Under the pieces are notes generated by a model, which had not been told where the DNA came from, searched no databases, and worked only from the letters and a program-made list of their open reading frames with translations. The translations under genes and the position numbers were made by a program. Below, in pieces: positions 32,678 to 44,158 of a stretch of 64,000 nt of DNA. Source of the DNA: Fallopia convolvulus (Eukaryota; Streptophyta; Magnoliopsida; Caryophyllales; Polygonaceae); contig OZ024736.1 of NCBI GenBank assembly GCA_964016875.1, forward strand, positions 5,587,518 through 5,651,517, written 5' to 3'. Each line of letters starts with the position of its first letter. The stretch's first letter is position 1.

Positions 32678-34560
32678 TTCATCAATCTTCCTCTTGTTGG
32701 ATAGAATCTCTTTCAAGAACTTCATATAAGAGGGCATTTGCTTCAAGGCATCTGTGAAGGGAATGTTGATGTAGAGCTTTTTCAACACATCCACAAATTT
32801 TCTAAATTATGGATCCAATTGGGCTTGAGCTCTTCTTTGAGCAAATGGTAGAGGTGGCTTGTATGGTGGAGGAGGAACATATGGAGGTTCCTTCTCATCT
32901 TCTTTTGGCTCTTCAGGGACCTCTTTCTCTTGTAACTCATTCTCCTTCACCTTTTGAGTTTTTGGTGGAGGACTTTCAAGTTCTCTTCCACTTCTCAGAG
33001 AGACCACATTCACTTGGCCTCTTAAATTAGCTTCAGGTTGTTCAGGCAATTGACCACTGGGTCTTGGAGCATTCAATGCTTGTTGAGCAATTTGTTACTC
33101 AAACATCTTATTCTTCTTTTTGACCTCTTATAACTTTGAGATCATTACTTTTTGACCCACCACAAGTTTCTTAAGTAGAAGCTCCATTGTTGATTTTTTA
33201 GGCTATCGCATAGTAGGAGTAGTTTGTTGTTGAGGAGCCTCTGGTTGAAATCTAGGTGGCGGTCTTTGTTCTGTTTGACTATTTCCATAGGAGAAGTTTG
33301 GGTGATTTCTCCAACCGGGGTTGTAAGTATTGGAGTATGGGTCATTCCTTGCACCCCGATTGTAGTTATTCATATAGCTAACTTCCCCTTCTTGTGGCTC
33401 ACGTTGAGAAGCATACAAATGACAAGCTGATATTGTGTGATCACCTTCTCCACAAAATTGACAATTAACCCCAAAACTTGATGGTTTAGGAGTACTTGTC
33501 TTTTTAGCTTTGGCTAAGGCAACCTCCATTTGATTCATCTTTTGAGTGAGAGAATCAACATGAGCTCTCAAGTGAGTGTTGTCATCGAACTCATACATCC
33601 CAACATGTACTTTGACATTAGAAGTGGAGCGGGTGTTAGAATAGTTGTGAGAATGCAATGCAATTCTTTTAATCAAATCCCATGCCTCGTTTATTTGCAG
33701 ATTAGACAGGCCACCTCCAAACGAGGCGTCAATTGGCAGACAACTTGCACTATCAATTGCATTATAGAAGATATCAAGAAGAGCCACCTTAGATTGCTCA
33801 TGATGAGGGCACAATAGAAGAAGCTCCTTGAATCTCTCTCATGTTTCAAAGTAAGACTCACCATCTTTCAGCTTGAAGTTACTAATTTGTTGCCTCATCT
33901 CAGATGTCTTCTTAGGTGGGAAGTATTTGTTCAAGAAGGCTGGGGCTAACTCATCCCATGTTTTGACGGAGTTTTGAGGAAGAGTCTTGAACCATGTCTT
34001 GGCCTTGTCCCTTAAAGAGAATGAGAAGGCTCTCATCCTAAGTGTGTCATCTAGGACATCATGGATTTTGACAATTTTCATGAGCTCAATAAAAGTAGTG
34101 AGGTGTTGATGAGGATTTTCAGATGGAAGACCTCCAAATTAATTTTGTTGAACCATGTTTATCAAGGAGGGCTTCAATTCAGAGCAACGAGCTTGCACCT
34201 CAGGACAGACAACACCAGAAATAGGCCCATGTTGAGCAGGCCTCATGTATTTAGCTACAGTTTGTGGTTGTTGTCCTTACTCTTAGAGCGCTTGGTATTG
34301 GGTCACCGCAGCCAATTGATTTCTAGTAGTCGTCGTTTGGGCTTTTAGATCAACGACATGTGCGTTATGCAAGGCCTAAGCATCTTGGTCTTGATCAATC
34401 ATATCTTGGATTGCAAGTTGCTCTCTCAGTCTTCTACGAAATGTACGCTCAGTTTCAGGATCAAATCGTTGGATGGTTGAGCGTTTAGGGCTCTTCGCAT
34501 GAACTAGAGAACAATCTGAAATCACAGACAAAAGAAACAAAATTAAAAAGAAAAACAAAC
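32552..34560 (-). pseudogene. Athila-type gag of element D
   Basis: Reading right to left: N-terminal MIDQDQDA region (34400-34376), gag core in 34081-33839 (FSLRDKAKTWFKTLPQNSVK, FLNKYFPPKKTSEMRQQISN), then 33814-33203 with IQINEAW-like NLQINEAWDLI, a heptad-rich stretch and the zinc knuckle CQFCGEGDHTISAC (about 33425-33466). The Pro-rich part 33076-32807 (VVSLRSGREL, PPPYKPPLPFAQR) and 32794-32552 (IPFTDALKQMPSYMKFLKEI) end it. The last motif matches element A. Five or so breaks. Confidence 0.8.
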
Positions 34561-34601
34561 CTAGTCTATCGGCTGTGAGAAATAACCAATATTAACTATA
34601 G

Positions 34602-34619
34602 TCCCCGGCAACGTCGCCA
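34602..34619 (-). other. Primer-binding site, Asp-tRNA type
   Basis: Minus strand TGGCGACGTTGCCGGGGA, one change from TGGCGCCGTTGCCGGGGA, six bases inside the 5' LTR end. Confidence 0.8.
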
Positions 34620-34625
34620 AAAGCT

Positions 34626-36062
34626 TGAAAGGCCAAATCCTACCCCGCAAGTGTACGGGATCGTTTGTAATACCAAGGTGTCGAACTCTAGGACTAAGTT
34701 GTATCAATAGTATTCAAATCAGTAGACTAAGTCATAAAAATAAGAAAAGATTGAGGTGTGATTATGATTATCAAACTAATTATGACAAGAAAACAAGTAA
34801 TATACGAGAATAACAATGAGAGAAAGGCTTCTAAGATCAAGGATCCCCACAACAATGCTTCGGTAGACTATAAAGGATGATTACACACTCTTAATTCTAA
34901 CTTTGTTTGAAGACAATTGTCTAATGTATCCGCTAAATTCTTTCGAATGTTAACAAACGTATCTAGACTCAATTAAACATCCACTTTAGTGACTTGTAAA
35001 TTCAAATCTAGACCTTTAAGCACTTAGAATTTATGATTAAATTGAATCAACATCCGCTTTTGCAACTTGATAACTCAACCCAACCTTAAGGTTTCTATGA
35101 CTGCAGTTATTCCAATGGAGAATTCAAACTAATTTCGCAATAAAGAAAACTCATGTTCAAATCCTAGGGTTCCAACAATAAAAAGTGTCTTTCAGTCTCA
35201 ATTCCATGTTTTACTACTTATTAAAGCTATTACCTTTCAGTCTCAAACTTTGGCAAGTTCACATTCACAAAAGTTACTAAGGCATAGAGCATCTAGGATT
35301 GAATCAAACAAAGCTTCAAGCAAAATATTGTGCAATTTAATAGATTTGTCTACCTACACATCATTGGGTTCACCCCAATCATATAATTTATGGTTTAGCT
35401 ACACATGGAGAGAGAGGAAATCAAATCAATAATGAGAATCAACATACCAAATTGAAAAAACAAGCAAACTTGATTAAAATCCATAAAATCCAAACTCAAA
35501 ATCAAACCAAAGTTTTCAATCTCCAATTAGGGTTCTAAGAGAGAGAGAGAGGAGAGAAAATTACAATCTAAGCTTGTTCCCCAATCCAAAAACCTCCTAA
35601 TATAGATAACTAGGCTAAAAGTATTTTTGGAAACAAATAAATCAAGAGGATCCCGCCAAATCCAACACGGGAGACTGCCCTACCAACTACCCGGTCGGGT
35701 AGCTCTCATATGACATTACCCTCGCTGTTACCTCAGGTACTACCTTGAGTGATTTTGGTAGGGTAACTCTTATTTGACTTGCTCTTTGACTCGGCTTCTT
35801 TCTTGGGCAAAAATCCTGACTTGTTTGGCCTTGAACCTCTTGTTTTGACTCCTCTTCTAGATCATTGACTTCCAAACGTCCTTGAATAGCTCGGTTTCCT
35901 TCTCCTTATTGACCTGAAATTCCAAGAAATCCAAAGCGTAGATACCGAATCACAAGTCTCACCAAAACAACTAAAAGCAACCTAGAAACATGAGATGCAA
36001 GTAAAAACATAACTAAACATGATCTAAATGCACCCTGAACATGCTCAAAATGCAAGTTATCA
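34626..36062 (-). repeat. 5' LTR of element D
   Basis: 1437 bp, TGATAACTTGCATTTTGAG to GGCCTTTCA. Carries the word CTACCCGGTCGGGTAG at about 35686-35701 and a longer word region to 35768, about 80 bp upstream of a TATA-like CTATATTAGGAGG (about 35592-35604). Short GA run at 35537-35551. Confidence 0.85.
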
Positions 36063-38320
36063 CTATGCAATTGCGACCGCGGCATACAAATCTGCGACCG
36101 TTGATCCCTCGGAACCGAAGATGCTCAAAAATCATCGCGCCAGAACAAACCATAAGATCTGAGCGGAATTCGCTTGAAATCTAGGGAAAATTCCGCTAAC
36201 GAACTAGAGAAGAGTACATGGAAGAAGATGAGCTTGAGAAGAAGTTTTTGGTTGGGGCAAACCTGACGAGAAATAGGCTTTCTACCATCACACACCTATT
36301 GCGAGGTGATCGTGACCTCTTCACACATGGCGCATACAACTTACCTAGAATAGACCGGATCTTACTTGCCATAGGCAAAACGTCCTCCCAAACGTGAAGT
36401 CAATCGTAAAAGCAAGCGAAATGACCCTTTATCTAGCAGACAAAAGTCGAGATCGTTGAAATAAAGAAATTAGAAGAAGAAGCCGCTATTCAAGAGGTTT
36501 GGTGTCCAACTTGGTTATCAAACACCTCATGGTCAAGACAAATCAGAGAGTCTTAAGGGACTTTACCAATCCCAATAGAGCATGATAAAAGACTTGTTCC
36601 CGCTTCCAAAGATCAACCAATCAATGGATTCCACGTCGAGTCACAAGCAAGTGAAGGTTTCAAACAATGTAAACGAGTGATCAATCCATGCAAACATGAT
36701 GTTGGAATCGATAGTTGACAACCAAGGAGCAACCTTTCTTGGTCCCGAATGAACAATGAGCTAGAAAGCCCTAAATCGCCAACGAGTCTAGGCGCCACAG
36801 CGACCGCGATCCAGGCTACCGTGATTACGGACCGTACATTCGCGACCACGGCCTAGGCGGAAACAACCACCGTAATGGCAAATTCTTCCGCTTCCTCCAA
36901 AACTATGGAGTAAACCCCGATCTTCGCTCAGAGAATAATCACAACCCGTAGGGCGATCAAGTGAAACTCCGATATTCGCTCAGAGGACCAAACCCTAGCA
37001 CGCACCGAGCAATGCGTCTTGATCAAAGACTATCAAATCCGTAACCCGACCTCACCCACATAGCATGGCTGCTCTTCGTGCAAGCCAACAAGGTCCGGAT
37101 CAAGCCACATAATCGATGGTCTTAGCACTATACAATTTGATGAATTCAATCATCTACGGGAACCAACAATGCACGTCATTGAGTCTAAAAGCAACCAAGG
37201 TAGTGGGGCATTGATCACCACCAATAATGAAGACGAGATTGTACTTACACACACCCTAGCTTCCTCTTTGAGAGAGAATAAGCAGAATCAGAGCAAGAAT
37301 CATCAAACAAAGTCTCGCCGCAATCAAGCCTTGGGAAAAATCACTAGGCAGAAGCATTCATTAGAAACGTTCAAGGAAAGCGCCCTATATTGCAAATCGG
37401 TGATCGAAAGGACCAATCGACGAATCGTTAGTCTTATTGAATTCTTCAATAACCACCATGGTCCAGAGCCGGTAAGGACTGAAGAAAAGATCGAATCAAT
37501 ACAAAATGACCACGAGAAAAATTATCACAACCGCAAAATTCCTCGATTATTGAGCGTCGCGGGCTCGTCCACCAAAGCTACGGTCATGGACAGGAGCCCC
37601 GTGATCGCGGCCTTAAATTTTGCGGTCGCAGATCGTCTCCAGAAATGTCAGGTCGCCTTAGTTAACGTGCTTTGTAGGAGAGGGTTGTGAAACCACGACT
37701 ATAGATCAACCCGGGGAGTTGTAGATCGAGTTAGATCCTTGAAATCGTGCGACGCGAGTCGCAATCAAGGTTCTGAAGACTAAGAGTTGGGGCATTATGA
37801 AGCCGAAAAGCCAACAATGTTCAAGTATTTGAAGAAAGTGAAAGATATGATAGAAAAGTTCAAGCGGTTTGAGATTAGACAATGATCGAGCGATCAAAGA
37901 AAGTCCGATGATTCCTTAGAAACATTAGCCTCTCATGAAAGAAGCTCACTTAAGACCTCGATGCGCGTCGAAATCGCAAGCATGACATGCCCACAACCAT
38001 GACCGCGGAAACTGCCTCAATAGAGGCCATGATCACAGGAAGCAAAATTGCGTAGGATCTCGGATGGCAAATGCCCTTGATGTGCGCAACTTGGATAAGA
38101 ACGTTTTGACTTCGGATATCGCCGAGGCCCAAAAAGTTCTCTTAAGGACTCACGGGTTTTGGCTATCGTTGAAAAAGATTTTATATCGTCGGTCTTTTTC
38201 CGGCCAAACATGAGATGTATACCCCCAAGCAAGGTTGAGCCCATATTATATGAGATCCATGAAGGCATATGCGAGTTGCATGCCAAATGTCGCAATTTGG
38301 CATTCTGAGTTCGTTTGCAA
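36063..38320 (+). pseudogene. Decayed Tat-like pol on the plus strand
   Basis: Two recognisable islands. At 36211-36700: EDELEKKFLVGANLTRNRLS and HLLRGDRDLFTHG (pre-RT), then in shifting frames VWCPTWLSNT and PINGF, the start of RT. At about 38080-38320: VLLRTHGFWLSLKKDF, RCIPPSKVEPILYEIHEGIC and ELHAKCRNLA, the N-terminal zinc-binding region of gypsy integrase (HEGICGNH type). Between them only degenerate sequence and GCGACCGCGG-type words (36795-36855, 37590-37640, 37985-38035). Element D lies immediately to the left. Confidence 0.55.
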
Positions 38321-39982
38321 AAGCATTGATGGCCTTATATGTAAAGTGCATCGAGAAAACCAATAAAAGAATTTTTGCGCTCTTTCAAACCACCTCGTCT
38401 TCGCCGAGGATCCACGAGATGCTGCCGTTACATGGATCGCATCCTACCAAAAAGCAGTCGTAGCCCAACACGTGGAGGCCTATACGTCGGAGGGTCATGG
38501 AAAACACATGTGTGTGGCGTAGCCCGGCCAGAATTGGAAGGGATTGTAGTAAGTGGTTGCATCGCACGGTTAGGGATTCCTAATCATTGAAGAGTCTTGA
38601 TGGGAATGTCGTCCCTCGGACTTGGGATGTCACCCATTTTTGAAGAATATACTCCCATAGAGAAAACTGCATCCGCGAATTATTGTCGCGGCCGCGGACC
38701 TGTCAACCTCGACCGTGGGCCTCGTAGCAACAGGCGCGGATCACCGACAATGAGCTCTTTCCGGGGGGCCCTCGCATGGATGTCAGATTTTTTAGAATGG
38801 CTAATGGGACAAGCTTGATTTTTTTTCTAAAACTAAATCCCCGGTCGGACCTTTTCAACGTTTTGTTCTCCCTCCTCTGTTTTGCTTGTTTCAATGTGTG
38901 TATCACGAAATCCGGAGAAACAATCTCGCACGCACGTTAGGGGAACCCGTCGACAAATCTGCATGGCCACTTCATGTAGGACCTACAATACCTTACGTCT
39001 TAGTTACGCTCTAACGTACCTAAGATGTAAGTGGGGCATTTGTGAGCGGGTAAAATTGATCGCCATAAATATTTTTTCTATCTTCCGCCATAAAGGTATT
39101 TTATTTATTATGATTTTTTTCTATTTATAAGAATTTTAATATATAATTAAATATGGCGTTTATTCGTTATGATGGATAATTGTATCTTAGTGGAAAGATA
39201 GAATTTTCTCTTGGAGTGGGGAGGAAGATATTGCTTGCTTGGACAACAAGGCACTTCGGCCGGCTCAAGGGGTAGATATTTCGCCCCCTACCCTCTCTCC
39301 TCCATTTTAAATACATGTATGATGGGCATCTCATATTCCCTGATCTCGCTAGCAAGTCTTGTCCTTTACCTTGACATTCAATCAACAATTGTTCTTCTAG
39401 CTTATGCATCAGAGATGGATTAGAGAGTCCCCGCCCCATTTGTCTATTGTTCTACAAGTTCTAGGTTAAGGAAGGAGTTGAAACGAAAGGTGAAGAAAAT
39501 TGTAAGTAATTAATGCATTAAAAGTGAATTTTAATGCATACACATAATAAAAAAATATTTTTGTGCATCAGTTTCGCCTTATAAATGCATCAAAATGCTT
39601 ATTGTGATACAATTGATCACAGCCTTGAACTAGCCTTACAGCGGATGTGCGACGAAGCTCATCTGGTGTGGCTTTGAAATAGCCTTACAGCGGATCCAGC
39701 CACTCACAAGTTGACAACATTAGTTACAAGACAGACTCTAGCTAGTGACGTTACCGCATATCAAATACTTGTAGACAGACAATATAGCGAAGTTATAGGA
39801 AACGTGTCCACCATTTTCTCATTGTTGTACCACCTATTGATTAATACAGATATTAGTTTCGAATCTATATAGCTAGCTGCTGATTCTATTTTGGCTATTC
39901 TATTCGTACTACTAAGGCCCCGTTCGGCATGGAATAAGTTGTAGCTTTTTTACCCATTAAGCTAGCGAAATAGGAAGAAGTT
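38321..39982. other. No gene recognised
   Basis: 38321-38900 is GC-richer with further GCGACC/CCGCGG words (38675-38735) and is probably the end of the Tat-like remnant. 38900-39980 is AT-rich. A direct repeat AGCCTTACAGCGGAT occurs at about 39631 and 39676. Short open frames have no recognised domain. Confidence 0.4.
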
Positions 39983-40346
39983 TGTGAGGAGGAGCTTCGA
40001 TACGGACACGGTGTGGATCGCGTATCGAATCCTTGTTGGTCAAGAGGGTTGAGCCTAATCCGGTGTGGATTCCGACTCGGGATAAACGCGGTTGGTTGCC
40101 ACGGGAAGAAGAACGATAAATTTACAGCACAGGGATAAATTAATTAATTGGTTTCATTGATTGATTCCTCCATAAAACTAATACATCAGTATATATAATA
40201 AAATTCTAACACTAATAGCTAACAAGCTGAGATACTAAAAAGATATTCTTACTAAAAAAATCAAAACTAACCTAAATAAAAAGAAACCACAATATTCTAA
40301 TTAAGACTAATATAACTTAATTATGTAATATAATAAATAGCGTATC
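39983..40346 (-). repeat. 3' LTR of an unclassified element
   Basis: The minus strand begins TGATACGCTATTTATTATAT at 40346, directly preceded by the polypurine tract TTCTCAATGGGGGAGAAT (40347-40366), a strong sign of a 3' LTR. The far end is placed at 39983 (CTCCTCACA) by the TG..CA rule only. The text GGTGTGGAT...GTATCGAATCC in U5 is seen in other plant LTRs. No partner LTR is in the following 1 kb, so the element is truncated. Confidence 0.5.
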
Positions 40347-40366
40347 AATTCTCCCCCATTGAGAAT

Positions 40367-41065
40367 AGACTTATCCTCAAGTCGGAAATTAGGAGGAGAC
40401 GAATGAAACGATTCTTGGAATTTAATCCGCCAGGGTCCCATGGCACATGTATTAGCGCTTGATTCCGCATCCTAAACTCAAAGTGTTGTGGACCCCCATG
40501 GACACGACGAAGACATGGACTCAGATCGAACTCCGCGACAGAGGTCCTGGACATGATACCGAGTCGATTTCGGTCTCCCTGTGGTGAATCAGACTTCGAA
40601 AAAGAAGTACACGAGCCCAAAATTTCTGCAGTAGGCGCGAGGAACGGGCAGGCGACGGTCACGATGGACGAAACCGCAGGCGCGGGCGAGGGTTCGCGGG
40701 CGTGGGGTGGGGGCCGCGGGCGCGGGATTCGCCGGCGGGCGCGAAACGGGGGCCGCGGGCGCTGGGGCATCAGCTGCGGGTGTCGGGGCATTGACGGCGG
40801 GCGCGGGGCTAGGGTTGCACTCCACCTTGCCCGCTTCGTCGTGAGGACTGCCTAGGAGATGACAAAGTCGGTCCAATTGTTGAGCTATAGCGTCGCATTG
40901 TTGATGGATAGCGTCGTAGGTCAACGACACGGAGGGGGATGGTATCGTTCTACGATACGCACAAAATAAAAGAGAAATGCAAAAATATGAACGAAACGGA
41001 GGGGGATGGTATCGTTCTACGATACGCACAAAAAAGGGAGGTTGGCAGAGAAGGGCCCATTGCAT
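40367..41065 (-). pseudogene. Possible gag N-terminus, Pro/Ala-rich
   Basis: A minus open frame (41065-40589) upstream of the LTR at 40346. It contains SLTYDAIHQQCDAIAQQLDR, a helix-like stretch, then a low-complexity Ala/Pro region of about 45 residues, unusually GC-rich against the AT-rich surroundings. Position and composition suggest the start of a gypsy gag, but no gag core motif is seen. The plus-strand Gly/Arg-rich frame opposite is its shadow. Its N-terminal part includes two copies of a translated 38-bp repeat. Confidence 0.35.
40929..41033. repeat. 38-bp direct repeat containing a hairpin
   Basis: Copies at 40929-40966 and 40996-41033, each with GTATCGTTCTACGATAC, a perfect 7-bp stem with TCT loop. 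Confidence 0.8.
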
Positions 41066-41649
41066 CCAATTTTAAATAGCAATTTATTCATCTTTTTAAT
41101 AGTTAATAGTATTGGGGTATTTTATATTTTGATTATTATTGTTTTTAGTCATTTCGGGCTATAGTTACTTTAAAAAATAAAATAAAAATTATATCAAAAT
41201 TTATAACTTTTTTTATGTACATATAGATATCAATTATGTATATATTTAACTTATTTAAAAAATTAGTTGTTTTAGGGTACACTTATGCATATTTATCTAT
41301 TCTTTTAAATAATTCCTTGTTGTAGCTCAAATATTTTTTTAATTGTAATCAAATTTACAATTCTAAAATAAAATAAAATAATTAAAATTTAAATTTATTA
41401 AGATTATTGTAGTATGTATAATTAGTTAAAGAGATATATGAAATTAATAAATTAGGGATATATTTGTAATATTGTAGGGAGAAATAAATAGTTATTGGGA
41501 AGTGGGAAAAGTAAAAAGGGAGTTCATGGGTTCATTGATATTTAAATGGATTTTGTAAAATAAAATTTGGAGACTGTGAGATGATGTGGGAGAAAGAGAA
41601 ATAAAAAAAGTGGTGAATTTTAGGGTTTATGGGGATCATTTATATTCAT
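41066..41649. other. AT-rich, no gene seen
   Basis: Mostly A/T with no coding signal or clear repeat ends. Confidence 0.5.
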
Positions 41650-42430
41650 GGTCTAATGCATGTTCAGCAGCAGGAGAAGAACGATTGCATGACCCGGTGG
41701 GTAATGACCCATTTCTTTTAGGCTTAAAACATATACAGCCCCCTGTACTTGTGCGAATTTATCACTTAGACACCTCACCTTTGGTTTGGACCTATTGAAC
41801 ACTTAAACTTAACAATTTGGACCTATTAAACACCTCTTCGCTGATGTGGCGAAGTGCGATGGTGCCGATTACGAGGTTGAGGACGACGAAGAGAACGGCG
41901 GGAGTGAACCAGCTGTTGACGGAGTTCCAAATTGTTATGTGGCATAAATTATGCATTTGTTGCAAAATACCAAATAAACTTATGTGGCACATATGTGGAC
42001 AAAAAATAGGCTTGTGTGGAACACATTTGGACAAAAAATTGGACATGTCAGCGCGAGTGTGTTACACTCAACGAGATTGTCAGCGACCAGGTGTCTAATA
42101 GGTCCAAATTATTAAGTTTAAGTGCTCAATAGGTCCAAATCAAAGATGAGGTGTCTAAGTGACAAATTCGCACAAATACAGGAGGTTGTATATGTTTTAA
42201 GCCATTTCTTTTAATAGCTATACAAGTGAGAAAATGTGTATTTAATTTAATTTGCCTTTTACAAATTTCTAAAAATTTGTTCTTGACACGGTTCCTCTCT
42301 TGTAGGTTTGGTAAAAGATTTTAAGGTTCGGGTGTAATATATAATGAGCTAATATAGAGACCCTTTTAAAAAATTAAAAAATTGTTTTAGTCCAGTTTTC
42401 TACCTATTACTACTAGAATATTATGATTTA
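41650..42430 (+). repeat. Segment duplicated in inverse orientation at 47.29-47.59 kb
   Basis: Without the MITE (41721-42203), this segment resembles the reverse complement of 47290-47590: TGACCCGGTGGGTAATGACC against TGACCCAGTGGGTAATGACC, then CTTTTAATAGC, AAGTGAGA, TGTAGGTTTGGTA and AGGTTCGG in the same order. Nature of the parent repeat unknown. Confidence 0.65.
41721..42203. mobile_element. Mutator-like MITE, copy 1, with captured DUF4408-like fragment
   Basis: 483 bp, starting GGCTTAAAACATATACAGCC and ending in its inverse; arms of about 110 bp pair along their length. The 10-bp TSD ATTTCTTTTA is perfect (41711-41720, 42204-42213), and length 10 with ends beginning GG points to the Mutator superfamily. 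The centre (41831-41928, minus) translates to SWFTPAVLFVVLNLVIGTIA, resembling the DUF4408 domain of plant membrane proteins. No transposase. The related empty site at 47.52 kb confirms the ends. Confidence 0.85.
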
Positions 42431-42669
42431 TTCACTGAAGTGGACTGTTTAAATTCCACGGTACATTCCGATAACCTAAAGCTATGGAATTTCTTTTCAG
42501 TAAACATATATTCTAATTAATGTTATCATACTATAATATATATATATATATTAAATCTAAAAACCCCGAAATGTCACAAATTTAATTGATATTAGCATAA
42601 ATATTATATATTATTATATTGCAAATTTTAATGAGCATTTGTTTACTGTTTAATTGCTTGACTTGTATC

Positions 42670-43259
42670 TAGGGTGTTGAAACCCGGTTAATCGATACCC
42701 ATTTATGTACTTTTTTACCTTAAATAACTAAAACTAAAATATTAAAATTTGAATAAAAAGTGATCAAACTTGACTTTTATTTTAAATATGTATTTATACC
42801 ATATTGTTTCGGTTGTTGTAAACAAATATCGAGAGTATATACCATGCATAATGTGTGAAATCAAATATTGTGTGTATAATTTTCTATCCCATCAAATTTA
42901 ATAAGCGTGCATCTCTTGTATGAATCAGAATTGGGATAATAGTGCGCAAATTGTTAAAATTAGAAAAGGAAAGACACAAACTAGATCAACACCTTGAATA
43001 TCATAGAATTCAACCACTAATATAGAAAAGATAACTAATATTTGAAAAAAATATTACTTCATATATTTTCGGTTTTTCGGTTAATCATTATATGTGAAAT
43101 CATAAACCGAAATCGAACCGATAAACCGAAAATATTTTCGGTTGATTAACCAAACCAAAATTTTTAAAAAAGTCGGTTTGATTAACCTAAAAAATAATCG
43201 GATTTTCTGTTTTTCGGTTCAATTTTTCGATTTCGGTTTTTTATGCACACCTACCCCTA
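42670..43259. mobile_element. hAT-like element with AACCGA/TCGGTT words
   Basis: 590 bp between 8-bp TSDs CTTGTATC (42662-42669, 43260-43267). Terminal TAGGG on both ends. Its right 200 bp are crowded with CGGTTT/AAACCG and TCGGTT/AACCGA words in both orientations, as expected for subterminal transposase-binding motifs. No coding sequence. Confidence 0.7.
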
Positions 43260-43414
43260 CTTGTATCCATGGCCTCGATTAACAACGGAGAAACTCAATT
43301 TGATATGTATTAAAGAACAAGTGGCAATCACCACAAATGGGAAAAAATTTATAAAATATGAGTTATGAATGAAACCTTTAACATTAATAATGTTTTCGCG
43401 GATAATTTTTTAAG

Positions 43415-43897
43415 GGCTTAAAACATATACAACCCCCTGTACTTGTGCGAATTTGTCACTTAGACACCTCACCTTTGGTTTGGAACTATTGAACACTTAA
43501 ACTTAACAATTTGGACCTATTAAACACCTCTTCGCTGATGTGGCGAAGTGCGATGGTGCCGATTACAAGGTTGAGGACGACGAAGAGAACGGCGGGAGTG
43601 AACCAGCTGTTGACGGAGGTCCAAATTGTTATATGGCATAAATTATGCCTTTGTGGCAAAATACCAAATACGCTGATGTGGCACATATGTGGAAAAAAAA
43701 TAGGCTTATGTGGAACACATGTGGACAAAAAATTGGACATGTCAACGCGAGGGTGTTACACTCAACGAGATTGTCAGCGATCAGGTGTCTAATAGGTCCA
43801 AATTGTTAAGTTTAAGTGCTCAATAGGTCCAAACCAAAGGTGAGGTGTCTAAGTGACAAATTCACACAAGTACAGGGGGCTGTATATGTTTTAAGCC
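43415..43897. mobile_element. Mutator-like MITE, copy 2
   Basis: Also exactly 483 bp, over 90 percent similar to copy 1 by eye, in the same orientation. TSD ATTTTTTAAG (43405-43414, 43898-43907) is perfect and different from copy 1, so this is an independent insertion. The DUF4408-like fragment at 43525-43622 is conserved. Confidence 0.85.
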
Positions 43898-44158
43898 ATT
43901 TTTTAAGTTGTACGATTTTTTTTTACTCCATAAACGTAATTATAGGATTACTCATAAATAACACCATATTTCTCCTTTATAAGTTAGATAGATGGATATA
44001 TAAATAGATAGATAGATTAGGATGGATTGGATACGATCGAGAATATTAAACACAAATACTAGATATTAGATATATCGAATCAAGATCGAATATATCTATT
44101 TATAAATAACTAGACATATATATATATTATAGGTATTTTTTTATAAATTACCTATAAT

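Larger units (their letters stand above)
29428..36062 (-). mobile_element. Athila-like gag-only Ty3/gypsy element D
   Basis: Runs right to left: 5' LTR 34626-36062, Asp-type primer-binding site, gag 34560-32552, non-coding region, polypurine tract, 3' LTR 29428-30836. Interior of about 3.8 kb with no protease, RT or integrase recognised. LTRs are about 1.4 kb and similar, differing in a (GA)n tract, several indels and an extra GGCCAAATCCTA copy at the outer end of the 3' LTR. I see no matching 5-bp TSD (CCACT against CTATG), so one end may have changed or recombined. Confidence 0.8.

Noticed and set aside
29423..36067. TSD for element D
   Set aside because: Flanks CCACT and CTATG do not match, and shifting the ends by a few bases does not give a convincing pair.
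37169..37690. Open frame of 173 residues on the plus strand
   Set aside because: No recognisable domain, and it lies between RT and integrase islands of a decayed Tat-like pol; its sequence includes GCGGTCGC-type element words, so it is probably fortuitous.
39918..39960. GGCCCCGTTCGGCATGG as the end of a MITE
   Set aside because: The text is common at plant transposon ends, but no matching inverted end or TSD was found nearby.
40553..40855. Gly/Arg-rich frame resembling an RGG RNA-binding protein
   Set aside because: It is the complementary strand of a Pro/Ala-rich gag-like stretch in GC-rich sequence; low complexity explains it.
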